From Selenomonadales bacterium (GTDB lineage Bacteria; Bacillota; Clostridia; Christensenellales; QALW01), in the NCBI GenBank assembly GCA_003150515.1, contig QALW01000022.1, positions 1 through 64,000 on the forward strand: a DNA stretch of 64,000 nucleotides, written 5' to 3'. The notes beneath the pieces were generated by a model. That model was not told the DNA's origin. It did not search any database and saw only the letters and a list, made by a program, of their open reading frames with translations. A program made the position numbers and the translations under genes. This document shows, piece after piece, positions 8,343 to 17,622 of this stretch. Within the stretch, counting starts at the first letter, position 1; each line of letters begins with the position of its first letter.

Positions 8343-11115
8343 TAAAAATGAGTTTAAGCCGGAAAACGGCGATATACATAAAGCGCGCGGGAAGAAAAGC
8401 ATAAACTGCAAAAAAGGCTTTAAACGGCTGTTTACGGCGGGCGCGGCTTTTATGCTGATATGCTCGGGCTTTTCGGGCTGTTCTTCGTCAGGAGACGCCC
8501 GGCTTTTTAAGGACAGCGCTTTAGCCGAGGGCGAGCAAACGCAGTATATGCAGACTGAAGATATGAGATATCTTCCCGAACAAAACGGCTTAAAAGCAAG
8601 GGATTATACATACATGTGGCAGCATGGGGGAATATTGAGGCGGGATAAAACCCTTATGGTGCAGACGGGTTATTATGGCATGAGCCTGGATACCCAGACG
8701 GGCTGCATAACCAGGCTGGGGCCGATAGAGAGGAATATAAGCGCCGCGGCCGCCGCAACGGAGGATGACGGCGTTATTATGAGCCTGCCTGAAATAAAGG
8801 ATATGCAGTACGGCATAGTGCTGGCCGACGGAATTCGTTCCAATGTTTCCAGCGTCATGCCTATGTATGTAAACGGAGAAATTGTGCAGTTTAAGGATGA
8901 ACGGGCCAGTGCGCTTCGCATATTGGACAGCGGCACCTTTTTGCAGCGCGCCGATATTATGACCATGGCTTATGAGGACGTCGCTAATTTGAGGGCCAGG
9001 GCGGAATTCGCCTGTAATCCGGAGAGCATGCAGTATACATATCAGGCGCTCTCATATATTCCCAGAGAGCCGGCCGAGCTTTATATAACCATGAAGCTGT
9101 CAGAAGAGTATAACAGGCATGAATATCTGGGGGATAATACGCTGGTTGTATATAACGGCCATTATAACGGCTATATTTTTTCCTGCGCGGAAGGCAGCGG
9201 CATAAAGCTGGAATATGCGGACGGAATATTTAAGGCGTCCTGCGGGAATATACCCTTAAATGAGGAAAATTGGGAGGGCTTTACGTTTTCGGTCAAGCCG
9301 GCGGTTAATATTACCCGGCAGACACTCAGGCAGTTTTTGGCCCGGAGCAGTTTGAAAATCAATACTCAGATGCTGGAGCCCCATACTAAAGAAAACGGCG
9401 GAGTGTTTTATGACGCGGCGACGGGCGCGTATACTCTGGAGACTCCCGACAGTTCAATGTTTAAGAATTTTTATGCGCCTTCTACTATGAATGTATACGA
9501 GCGCATGACTGTCTCGCTTTATAATCCGGAAAAAGTGCCTGTAACTGTGCTTTTGAATTTTTATAAGCCGTATAGCCATGAAGCTAATTATGCCGATTCG
9601 GGCCCGGCGCCCTGCTTAAGGGACGCCGTGACGGGCGAGCCGATAGGGCTTCCGGTAATGATTTCCCGCAATCCGCATGTGTATCCGGTGGAACCTGAGC
9701 CTCTTTATAACGCTACCTGGGCTAATTTTTATACGTATATCACAGTTCTGCCCGGGCAGGTTCTGCAATTTGAATATACTAACGCATATGCCAAATGGGG
9801 GGAGGTTTTCGCCGCTTCGTGCGCTCATCTTTGCCTTATAGGATGGGGAGGAAATCAATCCTGGATAGTTTCCAGCATAGGCTCTTTCGGGGAAGCGTTT
9901 TGTTATGATCCCGATTATTCCCATAAATGCGCCCTGGGTACGGACGGCCACGCTCTGCTTTGCCTGCCCAATAGTTACGGCACCATGAAAAAATACACCT
10001 GGACTCCCGGACCGGGCGGCTCGGATTATTTCGTTTACTATGACCAGGACGGACAAAGGCAGCATCTGGTGAACGTCAAGACAAAATATAACAGCTATGC
10101 GCCTAATATAGCTCAATTCACCTTAAACGCATATACTCTGGATCAAAAGGCCAAGGCGGAATTAACTTTTACTCTGGGTCGGACTGATGATGTAAATAAG
10201 GTGCTTCAGCATTTTAAATATACCGTGCTGGAAGATATAAATTATACACGCCTGTCCTTTTATCAATGCGGGGCGGATAATTATAACGACAGCCAGTTCA
10301 GGACTAATTATTACGGGGACTATTCGGGACTGAAGGGAAAAATAACCCTTGTTTCTGAGGACGAGGAGCAGCCCGTCGGATATTTTGACGATAATTTAAG
10401 GAATATTAAAATAGAGGGCGCGGGCTTCTGGCTGTCCCAGAATAATAACGGGATTTTTAAAGAAGGAAAATATGAGGGCATTTCCAGAGGGATGGTGTTA
10501 AGAGAATATTCGGCTAATATTAACGGCCGCGAATATAATACGCCCGAAATATCCTTCTATAAGACCAGCCTGGGCACGGGGGTTTCTCTTATAGGAGAAA
10601 TATCCGCTCCCGCTGAGGCTGAAGGAATATTGAAGGCGGGCAGCGTTATAGAGGGCACAGTGGAATATTTTCATTTTCCCCAGATTAAGGAGAGCTATTA
10701 CGGGCCCAGCGAGCTTCTTAAGAATATGCCTGAGGAATATTTTGATTCCTGGGAGCTTTTATATGAATACGCCCTAAGGGGGAAGCTGGAAATAAGCGCT
10801 CAATACGGCGGGGTGGAAAACTGCTATCCCGTTGTAATTAAATGCGGAGACGCCAATGAGGGAATAGGGGCGCGTTTTACTCTCAGCGGCGGAATGGGCT
10901 ATGTGCCCGTAACTATAACCGGAGCGCCTGAATACAGCGCATGGCGGTTATATAAGCTTTCGGACGGCCAGGAGATATCTTTAGAGGCAGAGCAAGGGGT
11001 AAAGGGAAACGATTACTGGCAATGTATCCAGGATCCGGATACCGGCTTATTCAGTTACAGCTTTAATCTTGAGCACAGCGGCGGAGAGGAGACATACATT
11101 TTTAAAAAGGCTTAG
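8335..11115 (+). CDS. Very large lipoprotein of unknown function
   Basis: 926 residues. An unusually long basic N-region of about 35 residues precedes the hydrophobic stretch and lipobox FSGC, so it is lipidated at about Cys50. The body is rich in Tyr, Asn and Gly and in short beta-strand patterns, with no motif I recognise. It resembles all-beta polysaccharide-binding or glycosidase-like extracellular proteins. It is translationally coupled to the anchored jelly-roll protein before it (8-base overlap, AAAGGGGG before the ATG), suggesting a surface complex. A perfect terminator follows after 90 bases. Confidence 0.6.
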   Translation: MNNKNEFKPENGDIHKARGKKSINCKKGFKRLFTAGAAFMLICSGFSGCSSSGDARLFKDSALAEGEQTQYMQTEDMRYLPEQNGLKARDYTYMWQHGGILRRDKTLMVQTGYYGMSLDTQTGCITRLGPIERNISAAAAATEDDGVIMSLPEIKDMQYGIVLADGIRSNVSSVMPMYVNGEIVQFKDERASALRILDSGTFLQRADIMTMAYEDVANLRARAEFACNPESMQYTYQALSYIPREPAELYITMKLSEEYNRHEYLGDNTLVVYNGHYNGYIFSCAEGSGIKLEYADGIFKASCGNIPLNEENWEGFTFSVKPAVNITRQTLRQFLARSSLKINTQMLEPHTKENGGVFYDAATGAYTLETPDSSMFKNFYAPSTMNVYERMTVSLYNPEKVPVTVLLNFYKPYSHEANYADSGPAPCLRDAVTGEPIGLPVMISRNPHVYPVEPEPLYNATWANFYTYITVLPGQVLQFEYTNAYAKWGEVFAASCAHLCLIGWGGNQSWIVSSIGSFGEAFCYDPDYSHKCALGTDGHALLCLPNSYGTMKKYTWTPGPGGSDYFVYYDQDGQRQHLVNVKTKYNSYAPNIAQFTLNAYTLDQKAKAELTFTLGRTDDVNKVLQHFKYTVLEDINYTRLSFYQCGADNYNDSQFRTNYYGDYSGLKGKITLVSEDEEQPVGYFDDNLRNIKIEGAGFWLSQNNNGIFKEGKYEGISRGMVLREYSANINGREYNTPEISFYKTSLGTGVSLIGEISAPAEAEGILKAGSVIEGTVEYFHFPQIKESYYGPSELLKNMPEEYFDSWELLYEYALRGKLEISAQYGGVENCYPVVIKCGDANEGIGARFTLSGGMGYVPVTITGAPEYSAWRLYKLSDGQEISLEAEQGVKGNDYWQCIQDPDTGLFSYSFNLEHSGGEETYIFKKA

Positions 11116-11117
11116 GA

Positions 11118-11165
11118 ATGATGCAATGCGTTTTGCAGGGAACGCCCGGCGAATTGTATCCTGAT
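11118..11165. repeat. Short fragment resembling a MITE end
   Basis: GCAATGCGTTTTGCAGGGAA at about 11126 matches the inner part of the MITE right end found complete at 24078-24349. The terminal GACAATACAAT is missing, so this would be a decayed remnant. Confidence 0.35.
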
Positions 11166-11205
11166 TATATCGCCTAAGCTATATGGTGTTTAAGCGTTTT
11201 GAATT

Positions 11206-11250
11206 AAAGAGCGGGGCGCTCCCTTTAACTAAGAGGGCGCCCCGCTCTTT
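11206..11250. terminator. Bidirectional terminator
   Basis: Perfect 14-bp stem AAAGAGCGGGGCGC / GCGCCCCGCTCTTT with a 17-base loop that can pair further (CCCT with AGGG). It separates the large lipoprotein gene and the convergent cimA. Confidence 0.88.
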
Positions 11251-11274
11251 ATACATCCGGGCGTTTATATTGTT

Positions 11275-12843
11275 TCAGCTTTCTTTTTCATCCTTATAAA
11301 GCTTATATACCATAGATTCTACGAGCGCTATGGCGCTGGCCTCAATTATATCTGAGGAAACGCCCACAGTTACCCAGTAATTTTTTCCGTCCGAGCTTTC
11401 AATAAGCACTCTTACGCGCGCGCCCGTAGCGCTTTTGGAATCCAGCACGCGCACTTTATAGTCTACCAGATGCATATCAATTATAGCCGGATAGAAACGC
11501 TCCAGCGCTTTTCTCAGAGCTTCGTCCAGCGCGTCCACAGGGCCGTTGCCTTCGGCGGCGGTAAGCTCGGACTGATTGCCCACTGATAATTTCAGCATGG
11601 CGCTGGAGGCCGTGCGTGTTTTGCCCGTTACCTGCTCTTCAATTACCTTAAATTGCTCCAGTTTGAAATATTCGCTTAAATTGCCCAGCTCCCGCTGCAC
11701 AAGCAGCTCAAAGGAAGCGTCAGCTCCTTCAAATTGATAGCCTTCGGCTTCCAGCTCCTTCAGCCGTTCGGTCAGCGCGCTAGTAATCTGAGCGTCTTTT
11801 GTCAATTCAGGCGCTATAGCGCTTAACTTTTTAATTACGGCCGAGCGTCCGGAGAGCTCGCTTAATAATATTCTGCGCTTATTGCCCACAGCATCGGGCT
11901 GTATATGCTCAAACGCGCCCGGACGCTTGCTGAGCGCGTCTATATGCATTCCCGCTTTATGGGCAAAGGCCATTTTGCCTATATAGGGAAGATTGGCCGG
12001 CAGTACGACGTTGGATATTTCCGCGACGGTGCGCGCCTGCTTGGTAAGCAGGCATAATTTCTGCGGAGGGATGCAATCTAATCCCAGCTTGAGCATAAGC
12101 GTTGGAATTATGGCTGAAAGATTGGCGTTGCCGCAGCGCTCGCCCATGCCTAGAAGAGTGCCCTGCACATGAACCGCTCCCGCCTGCACGGCCGAAAGAG
12201 TATTGGCCACTCCGCAGCCTATATCGTCGTGAGCGTGCATGCCCAATTCAAAGCCCTTGCTTTTAAGCTGAGAAATGATATCGTATATTTCTCCCGGCAG
12301 TCTGCCTCCGTTGGTGTCGCATAGGCAGATTGTCCTGGCTCCCGCTTCATGCGCGGCGGTTATGGCCGCCAGCGCGTATTCTTTATCCTCATTATATCCG
12401 TCGAAAAAATGTTCGGCGTCAAATATTACCTTGCGCCCTTGGCGGACGAGCAAATCCACAGATTCATATATCATCCTGAGATTCTCTTCCAGAGAAGCGC
12501 CCAGGACGCTGCGTACGTCCTCCGCATTGGATTTTCCGAATATGGAGACATATTCAGTCTGCACGGACAAAAGCTTTATAAGCCCCTCGTCCGAAGAGGC
12601 GGAGGAATTCTTATGCCTGGTGCTTCCAAAGGCCGATATGGAGGCGTTTATGGGCAAATCCTTTAAACGGCGGAAGAATTCCTGCTCGCTTTCGCTTGAA
12701 GCGGGGTTGCCGGCTTCAATAATATGCACGCCCAGCTTATCCAGCGCGCTCACAATATTCAGCTTATCCTGGGGAGAAAAAGAGATCCCCGCTCCCTGGG
12801 CGCCGTCCCGCAGGGTGGTGTCCAGGAGTTCTATTTTTTTCAT
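11275..12843 (-). CDS. cimA: (R)-citramalate synthase
   Basis: 522 residues. The N-terminal HMGL-like TIM barrel has the opening LLDTTLRDGAQGAGISF and the metal site GMHAHDDIGCG; the C-terminal 140 residues form the LeuA-type regulatory domain. Citramalate synthase condenses acetyl-CoA with pyruvate, giving a threonine-independent entry into isoleucine synthesis. The single-chain length and the DGAQGAGIS signature fit CimA better than LeuA or homocitrate synthase. It overlaps the end of alaS by 4 bases, an unusual partner; no other branched-chain genes lie nearby. Confidence 0.85.
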   Translation of the reverse strand: MKKIELLDTTLRDGAQGAGISFSPQDKLNIVSALDKLGVHIIEAGNPASSESEQEFFRRLKDLPINASISAFGSTRHKNSSASSDEGLIKLLSVQTEYVSIFGKSNAEDVRSVLGASLEENLRMIYESVDLLVRQGRKVIFDAEHFFDGYNEDKEYALAAITAAHEAGARTICLCDTNGGRLPGEIYDIISQLKSKGFELGMHAHDDIGCGVANTLSAVQAGAVHVQGTLLGMGERCGNANLSAIIPTLMLKLGLDCIPPQKLCLLTKQARTVAEISNVVLPANLPYIGKMAFAHKAGMHIDALSKRPGAFEHIQPDAVGNKRRILLSELSGRSAVIKKLSAIAPELTKDAQITSALTERLKELEAEGYQFEGADASFELLVQRELGNLSEYFKLEQFKVIEEQVTGKTRTASSAMLKLSVGNQSELTAAEGNGPVDALDEALRKALERFYPAIIDMHLVDYKVRVLDSKSATGARVRVLIESSDGKNYWVTVGVSSDIIEASAIALVESMVYKLYKDEKES

Positions 12844-14630
12844 TGCTGCGCCCCTATAATCGCTTTTATGCGGCGTACGCCCGCTGAGGAGCTTTCCTCC
12901 TTTTTAATTTTAAAGCTGAGCAGCTCGCCCGTTCTCTGAGCGTGAGGGCCGCCGCAGATTTCCTTGGAAAAGCCGCCCATAGTGTACACCTTGACGTTTT
13001 CTCCGTACTTGCTTTCAAAAAGGCCTATAGCGCCGCTCTGCTTGGCCTGCTCCAAAGGCATTTCCTCGCATATGATTTGGGCGTCGGCCGCTATGGCTTC
13101 GTTTACCAGTTCTTCTACTTTCTTAATTTCCTCGGGAGTCATTTTGCGCTCGAAGGAAAAATCAAACCTGAGCCTTTCGGGAGTTATATTGCTTCCCTTT
13201 TGAGCCACTTGCTCTCCCAGCACCTGCCTTAAGGCCGCGTGCAGAAGATGAGTGGCGGTATGCAGACGGGCGGTTTGCTCGCTTTGATCGGCCAGTCCGC
13301 CTTTAAAGCGCTGCTGCGCTCCGGCGTGGCTTTTGGCCTGATGCTCTTTAAAGGCCTCCTCAAATCCGGCGGTATCCACATTTATATTGCTCTCTCGCGC
13401 CAATTCCACGGTCATTTCAATGGGGAAGCCAAAGGTGTCGTAAAGATGAAACGCGGTCAGGCCGTCTATGCAGTCGCCGGGCCGGAGGGCGGCGGCCGCC
13501 TTGTTATATTCTTTCAGCCCCTGGTTAAGAGTGCGCGCAAAACGCTCCTCTTCCATATTAAGCTCCTTGATTATCCTTTCCCGGTTTTGAGCCAGCTCGG
13601 GATATTGGCGGGCGTATTTATCTATAATTACCTCGGCAATTCGGCTGTACGAGCCGGCGGGCAGTTCGAGAGTTTTTCCATAGCGCACGCTGCGGCGTAT
13701 GAGCCTGCGCAGCACATAGCCCTGATCTACGTTGCTGGGCGTAACTCCGCGCTGGTCTCCCAGAATAAATACCGAGCAGCGGATATGATCGGCTATTATT
13801 CTGAAGGCGCGGGTGGTTTCATCGTCCTGGCCGTATCTTTTGCCCGAAAGCTCGGCTATTTTATTTAATATATCGCTGAAGGCTTCTGTTTCATAAACGG
13901 ATTTCTTGCCGGTCAGCACGCATATGGTGCGCTCCAGCCCCATGCCCGTATCCACATTTTTGCGCTCTAAGGGAGTTAAAGTTCCGTCGGCCGAACGGTT
14001 ATACTGCATAAAGACGTTATTCCATATTTCGAGATATTTGCCGCAGTCGCAGGCTGGGGAACAATTCGGACCGCAGGCGGGCTTGCCGGTATCTATAAAC
14101 ATTTCGGTATCCGGACCGCAGGGGCCGGGTATGCCGGCGGCGGGCCACCAGTTGTTTTCCTTGGGCAGATAAAATATACGCTCTTTGGGCACTCCGCATT
14201 CTTCCCAATAACGTGCGGATTCTTCGTCTCTGGGGCAGTCCTCGTCTCCGGCAAAGACGGAAAAAGCCAATCTGTCAGGCTCTATGCCCAGGTATTCCTT
14301 GCCCGTCAGAAATTCCCATGACCAATGAATCGCTTCTTTTTTAAAATAATCTCCCAGCGACCAGTTGCCCAGCATTTCAAAAAATGTGAGGTGGCTGTCG
14401 TCGCCCACGTCGTCTATATCTCCCGTGCGCACGCATTTCTGCACGTCGCACAGCCTGGAGCCGGCCGGATGTCCCTGGCCGAGCAGGTAGGGAACTAGGG
14501 GATGCATGCCCGCCGTGGTGAAAAGCACGGTCGGATCGTTTTCAGGTATAAGAGACGCGCTTTGAATAACCGCGTGCTCCCGTTCCTTCCAAAAGCTGAA
14601 CCATTTTTCTCTGAGCTCGTCCAAAGTCAT
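12840..14630 (-). CDS. alaS: Alanyl-tRNA synthetase, short form without C-terminal domain
   Basis: 596 residues from the ATG at 14630, which follows AGAAGGAAA; the frame extends 14 codons further but without a better site. It has the class II catalytic domain (motif 1 around TTAGMHPLVPYLLG, GPCGPDTEMF, NVDTGMGLERT) and the editing domain with zinc ligands (HTATHLLH, then CGGPHAQRTGEL). It stops there: bacterial AlaRS is normally about 870 residues and ends in the C-Ala domain, which is absent. It charges tRNA-Ala and should still edit Ser/Gly mischarging. It is coupled to cimA downstream. Confidence 0.88.
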   Translation of the reverse strand: MTLDELREKWFSFWKEREHAVIQSASLIPENDPTVLFTTAGMHPLVPYLLGQGHPAGSRLCDVQKCVRTGDIDDVGDDSHLTFFEMLGNWSLGDYFKKEAIHWSWEFLTGKEYLGIEPDRLAFSVFAGDEDCPRDEESARYWEECGVPKERIFYLPKENNWWPAAGIPGPCGPDTEMFIDTGKPACGPNCSPACDCGKYLEIWNNVFMQYNRSADGTLTPLERKNVDTGMGLERTICVLTGKKSVYETEAFSDILNKIAELSGKRYGQDDETTRAFRIIADHIRCSVFILGDQRGVTPSNVDQGYVLRRLIRRSVRYGKTLELPAGSYSRIAEVIIDKYARQYPELAQNRERIIKELNMEEERFARTLNQGLKEYNKAAAALRPGDCIDGLTAFHLYDTFGFPIEMTVELARESNINVDTAGFEEAFKEHQAKSHAGAQQRFKGGLADQSEQTARLHTATHLLHAALRQVLGEQVAQKGSNITPERLRFDFSFERKMTPEEIKKVEELVNEAIAADAQIICEEMPLEQAKQSGAIGLFESKYGENVKVYTMGGFSKEICGGPHAQRTGELLSFKIKKEESSSAGVRRIKAIIGAQQ

Positions 14631-15112
14631 TTTAATTTTCCTTCTTTCTGCGGCGGGGGAAAGGAGCCGCAATATAATTTAAGGCGCTGATTAAGCTTCC
14701 GCCGGCCTGCTGCTTGGCGGGAGTAATTTTCCAATCCGCCGGGCAATGAGGCCGGCCGCCGCTGCCGATATATGTTTTTATATTATATATTTTTATCATT
14801 TTCGTGTCAATTTGAATGTGAATTTTTATCTGCAAAAACTGAGGTTAGTATTGTGCGAATGCCGGATATAATAGTGCTTGAATGTATGGCGCTGCGGGAA
14901 TTCAGCCCGCTGCCCGCGTGGAAAAAAATCTTATGCCGCCAATTTGAAGCCGAGGGGCGTATAATTTGCGGGCAGGCGGCCGTATGCAATAGAAAAATAA
15001 AGAGAAATAGGGTTAATAATGTGCCTGTTTTGGTTAGTATTGTATCTTGTAAAAAACAAAGGGGGTATGTTTAAATTAGTGTATAACTAAATTGCCGTCA
15101 GGAGGAGCAAAA
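14631..15112. other. 482-base intergenic region, no gene seen
   Basis: It contains an imperfect GC-rich inverted repeat at about 14698-14763 (CCGGCCT and AGGCCGG arms), an AT-rich stretch likely to hold the alaS promoter, and a 12-bp direct repeat GGTTAGTATTGT at 14843 and 15032. A 100-codon open frame here has no ribosome site and no protein-like character. CGCAATATAATTTAAGGCGC near 14670 looks faintly like a MITE end. Confidence 0.4.
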
Positions 15113-16045
15113 ATGAAAAAAACTGCTTTAATGGTTTTATTGATTATCGCCGTAATGCTGCCCTGTTTTTCTTTTGCAGGGGGTCAGGAACAAATAATAG
15201 AGGATTTTGAGGACACCTCCATACCGGCGGATGAATTGTTTAAGCCGGAGGATTTATCCAGCTGGGGCATAATGCCGCCCGATTCTTTAACTTACAGCGC
15301 TCAGGGCGCGCAGAGCGGCAGCGGGCTGCTGGCTGTTTTCGGGGAAAGCGGCAGCACCCAGACTTACTGGATAGAACAGGCCTGGGTTTCAGAACAGCTT
15401 GCCCCCGCAATGAGCGAATATAAGTATTTTATGCTGTGGGTTAATAATCAGACTAAGAATGATTTGAGAATTACCATAGTGCTGGCTGAAAATCTAGATC
15501 CGGATCCCGCTGTGCGCAAGGCCGGATATCTGCCCGTGGAAGAGGTTTACGGAGTTTGGGAGGAGGACGGCTATGTGGATGAATTTGATTCAGGCCCTTC
15601 CTTATGCGAGCCGGAGAGCAATCCTGACGCAAGCGTGTATATTCCGGGAGAATTTAAGGGATATGTTTATTGGGCGCTTCCTGAAACTGCGGACGAATTG
15701 ATTTCTCAGTCCGCCTGGGGCGTGGGCAGCGTCAGCTCCCTGGAGGCGGTTGCGGCAATGCAGATTGACGTAAGAGGCACATATGGCGCTGACGGGAATT
15801 CATATTTATTTGACAGCCTGGGCCTGAGCAACGGCTGGGAACAGGGCGCTGAGACTTCGCCTGCGGCCGGCGAAGATGAGCCGTCCGCGTCAAATGGGGC
15901 GTTAAATACTTCTTCCGCGCAGGCGCAGCCTGAAAAAGAGGGAGGAAATACCGTTTTATATATTGTTTTAATATCGGCGGCGGTGATAGCGGCCGCGGCG
16001 GTTATAATTGCTGTGGCGGTTAAAAAGAAAAAGGCGTCTAAATAA
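15113..16045 (+). CDS. Secreted membrane-anchored jelly-roll-like protein
   Basis: 310 residues from the ATG at 15113, chosen because GGAGG lies 8 bases upstream. It has a signal peptide (cleavage near SFAGG), an extracellular domain opening IIEDFEDTSIPADE, an acidic Ser/Ala/Pro-rich stretch, and a C-terminal hydrophobic helix ending KKKKASK. The layout and strand pattern (FMLWVNN, FKGYVYWALPETAD) match the proteins at 7425 and 37524, suggesting paralogous surface proteins that bind glycans. It is a single gene with the cloverleaf palindrome at 16055 right after it. Confidence 0.62.
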   Translation: MKKTALMVLLIIAVMLPCFSFAGGQEQIIEDFEDTSIPADELFKPEDLSSWGIMPPDSLTYSAQGAQSGSGLLAVFGESGSTQTYWIEQAWVSEQLAPAMSEYKYFMLWVNNQTKNDLRITIVLAENLDPDPAVRKAGYLPVEEVYGVWEEDGYVDEFDSGPSLCEPESNPDASVYIPGEFKGYVYWALPETADELISQSAWGVGSVSSLEAVAAMQIDVRGTYGADGNSYLFDSLGLSNGWEQGAETSPAAGEDEPSASNGALNTSSAQAQPEKEGGNTVLYIVLISAAVIAAAAVIIAVAVKKKKASK

Positions 16046-16054
16046 CGCCTTCAC

Positions 16055-16159
16055 AAAAAATACAAACGGACGTTCTGCGGCCTTTATGCCGCCGGCCGGG
16101 TAGGCTTTAAGCCCGGCCGGGCAGGTTTTAAGCCATATGAACGTCCGTTTGTATTTTTT
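16055..16159. repeat. Cloverleaf-like palindrome / bidirectional terminator
   Basis: Outer arms 16055-16075 and 16139-16159 are a perfect 21-bp inverted repeat (ACAAACGGACGTTC core) with A6 and T6 ends. Inside lie the hairpins GCGGC/GCCGC and CCGGCCGGG/CCCGGCCGG and a third, weak one. It sits between two convergent genes. Confidence 0.85.
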
Positions 16160-16230
16160 TATATGCTTTGCTTATTTTGAGCTATTGCCCGGCCGCGCTT
16201 GAAAGCAAGATTCGCGCGTATAAAAGAAGG

Positions 16231-17622
16231 CTAATAAATAATTACTGTCAGCGCGCTGGGGCTGATGCTTTCTATGGTGATGCCGCGTATGTCGGTCACA
16301 AGCCAGGTATCGGTTTGCAGGGTGTGAGTTCCCGCCGAGAGGCTGGATAAATCCACTATTATCTGCACGTCCGCGTCGGTGATGGAGTTTATATTAAAAT
16401 AGTTACCCCGCAATACCACCTGCGCCTGGCGGGCGCTGGCTGTATAGTTCGTGCCCGGAGGCGGGTTTTGATATTGTATATCCAAAAGCAGCTGCTTGCT
16501 TATTTCCTGTTCGCCTATAACTATATCCAATATTGCCGGGGCCGGGTTGAGCATTATAACTCCCTCGGGAAGCACAATGCTGGCGTTGAGCTGTTTGATG
16601 GTGCCGTCCATTCCGGACATGTCAATATCCTCTATATGGAGACTGCTTATATTGGCCAGAGTCTCGGCGCTGCCTATAATTTCAACGGTATCCTGCCTCA
16701 GCTCGGCGCTTTCAAATTCATATCCCTCGGCCAGCTTATCCGTATTGATAAGATGGGAGAGGTATTCAATAGGCACGGTCTTTTTAGTTACAATGCCCAT
16801 ATCTACCAATATGCTGGTTTTATTATCCGCTACTTCTATGCTGGAGGAGCTTATTGTTTCTCCCTGGGAATCAATAAAGGTATAAGGGAGGCTGGCCTTA
16901 TAGCCGTCTTTCATGGCTGAAAGGTCTATGTCCACTTTAGCGGCGGCGATTCTGGAAACGTAATTTTCCGGCCCTGAAATTTCCAGTACGCCGGGGGAGA
17001 ATACGGCTTCGGACTGCATATATAAATTTGAAGGCAGCGTATTGGAATAGGAGGGAATTACGGGAATTTCGGCCGTAGCCAAATTATCCACCACCACGCT
17101 TACCGTCGAGGGGCTGACGGAGGTTATAACAGCCTCGGAATTGGAGCATGAGGCGTATACGGGCAGTTCGTATGTGCCGGTAGAAGTAATTTTGCTTAGA
17201 TCTATATATACCGTTATGTTGGAAGCTTTTACATTGCGGTATTCTTTATAAGGTATATCCATAGAAACCCTTATCTTGGGCAGCCGGCTTATATCATTTT
17301 GCAGCACCAGGCCGGAATTGCGGAGGGAATATTCATAGTTTACGCTCAGGCTTAAATCGGAAAAAACGGCCGAGCGGGCGGGATTGGTCTGATTTATGAC
17401 ATAGCTCCATATAAGGATAGCGAAAACAAGAGAAATCACTTTCAGCCAGAAGTTATTGGTGATTAAGCTGGTGAGCTTACGCCGTTCCTTCTTTTTTTCA
17501 GGCTCGCCGTGACCGGAGGCTTTAGGGGGCCTGCCGTCTTTTGGTTCCTTGGCGCTTTTAAATTCCGGGAGCGGTTTGGTTTGGTTTTGCTCGTTAAATT
17601 CTTCCTGAGGCTTATCGCTCAT
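16231..17622 (-). CDS. cdaR: YbbR-domain regulator of diadenylate cyclase
   Basis: 463 residues. A charged cytoplasmic head of about 55 residues, one transmembrane helix (VISLVFAILIWSYVIN, about 62-77) and an extracytoplasmic part made of YbbR-type repeats of about 80 residues. CdaR binds the membrane cyclase CdaA and tunes c-di-AMP production. It overlaps cdaA by 11 bases in the standard cdaA-cdaR order. The usual third gene, glmM, is not next to it here. Confidence 0.9.
   Translation of the reverse strand: MSDKPQEEFNEQNQTKPLPEFKSAKEPKDGRPPKASGHGEPEKKKERRKLTSLITNNFWLKVISLVFAILIWSYVINQTNPARSAVFSDLSLSVNYEYSLRNSGLVLQNDISRLPKIRVSMDIPYKEYRNVKASNITVYIDLSKITSTGTYELPVYASCSNSEAVITSVSPSTVSVVVDNLATAEIPVIPSYSNTLPSNLYMQSEAVFSPGVLEISGPENYVSRIAAAKVDIDLSAMKDGYKASLPYTFIDSQGETISSSSIEVADNKTSILVDMGIVTKKTVPIEYLSHLINTDKLAEGYEFESAELRQDTVEIIGSAETLANISSLHIEDIDMSGMDGTIKQLNASIVLPEGVIMLNPAPAILDIVIGEQEISKQLLLDIQYQNPPPGTNYTASARQAQVVLRGNYFNINSITDADVQIIVDLSSLSAGTHTLQTDTWLVTDIRGITIESISPSALTVIIY

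Noticed and set aside
13239..13868. Open frame of 209 codons opposite alaS
   Set aside because: Shadow of alaS codon usage; no ribosome site; alaS motifs on the other strand are unmistakable.
14772..15074. 100-codon plus-strand frame in the alaS-15113 gap
   Set aside because: No ribosome site, odd composition, and it covers promoter-like AT-rich DNA.
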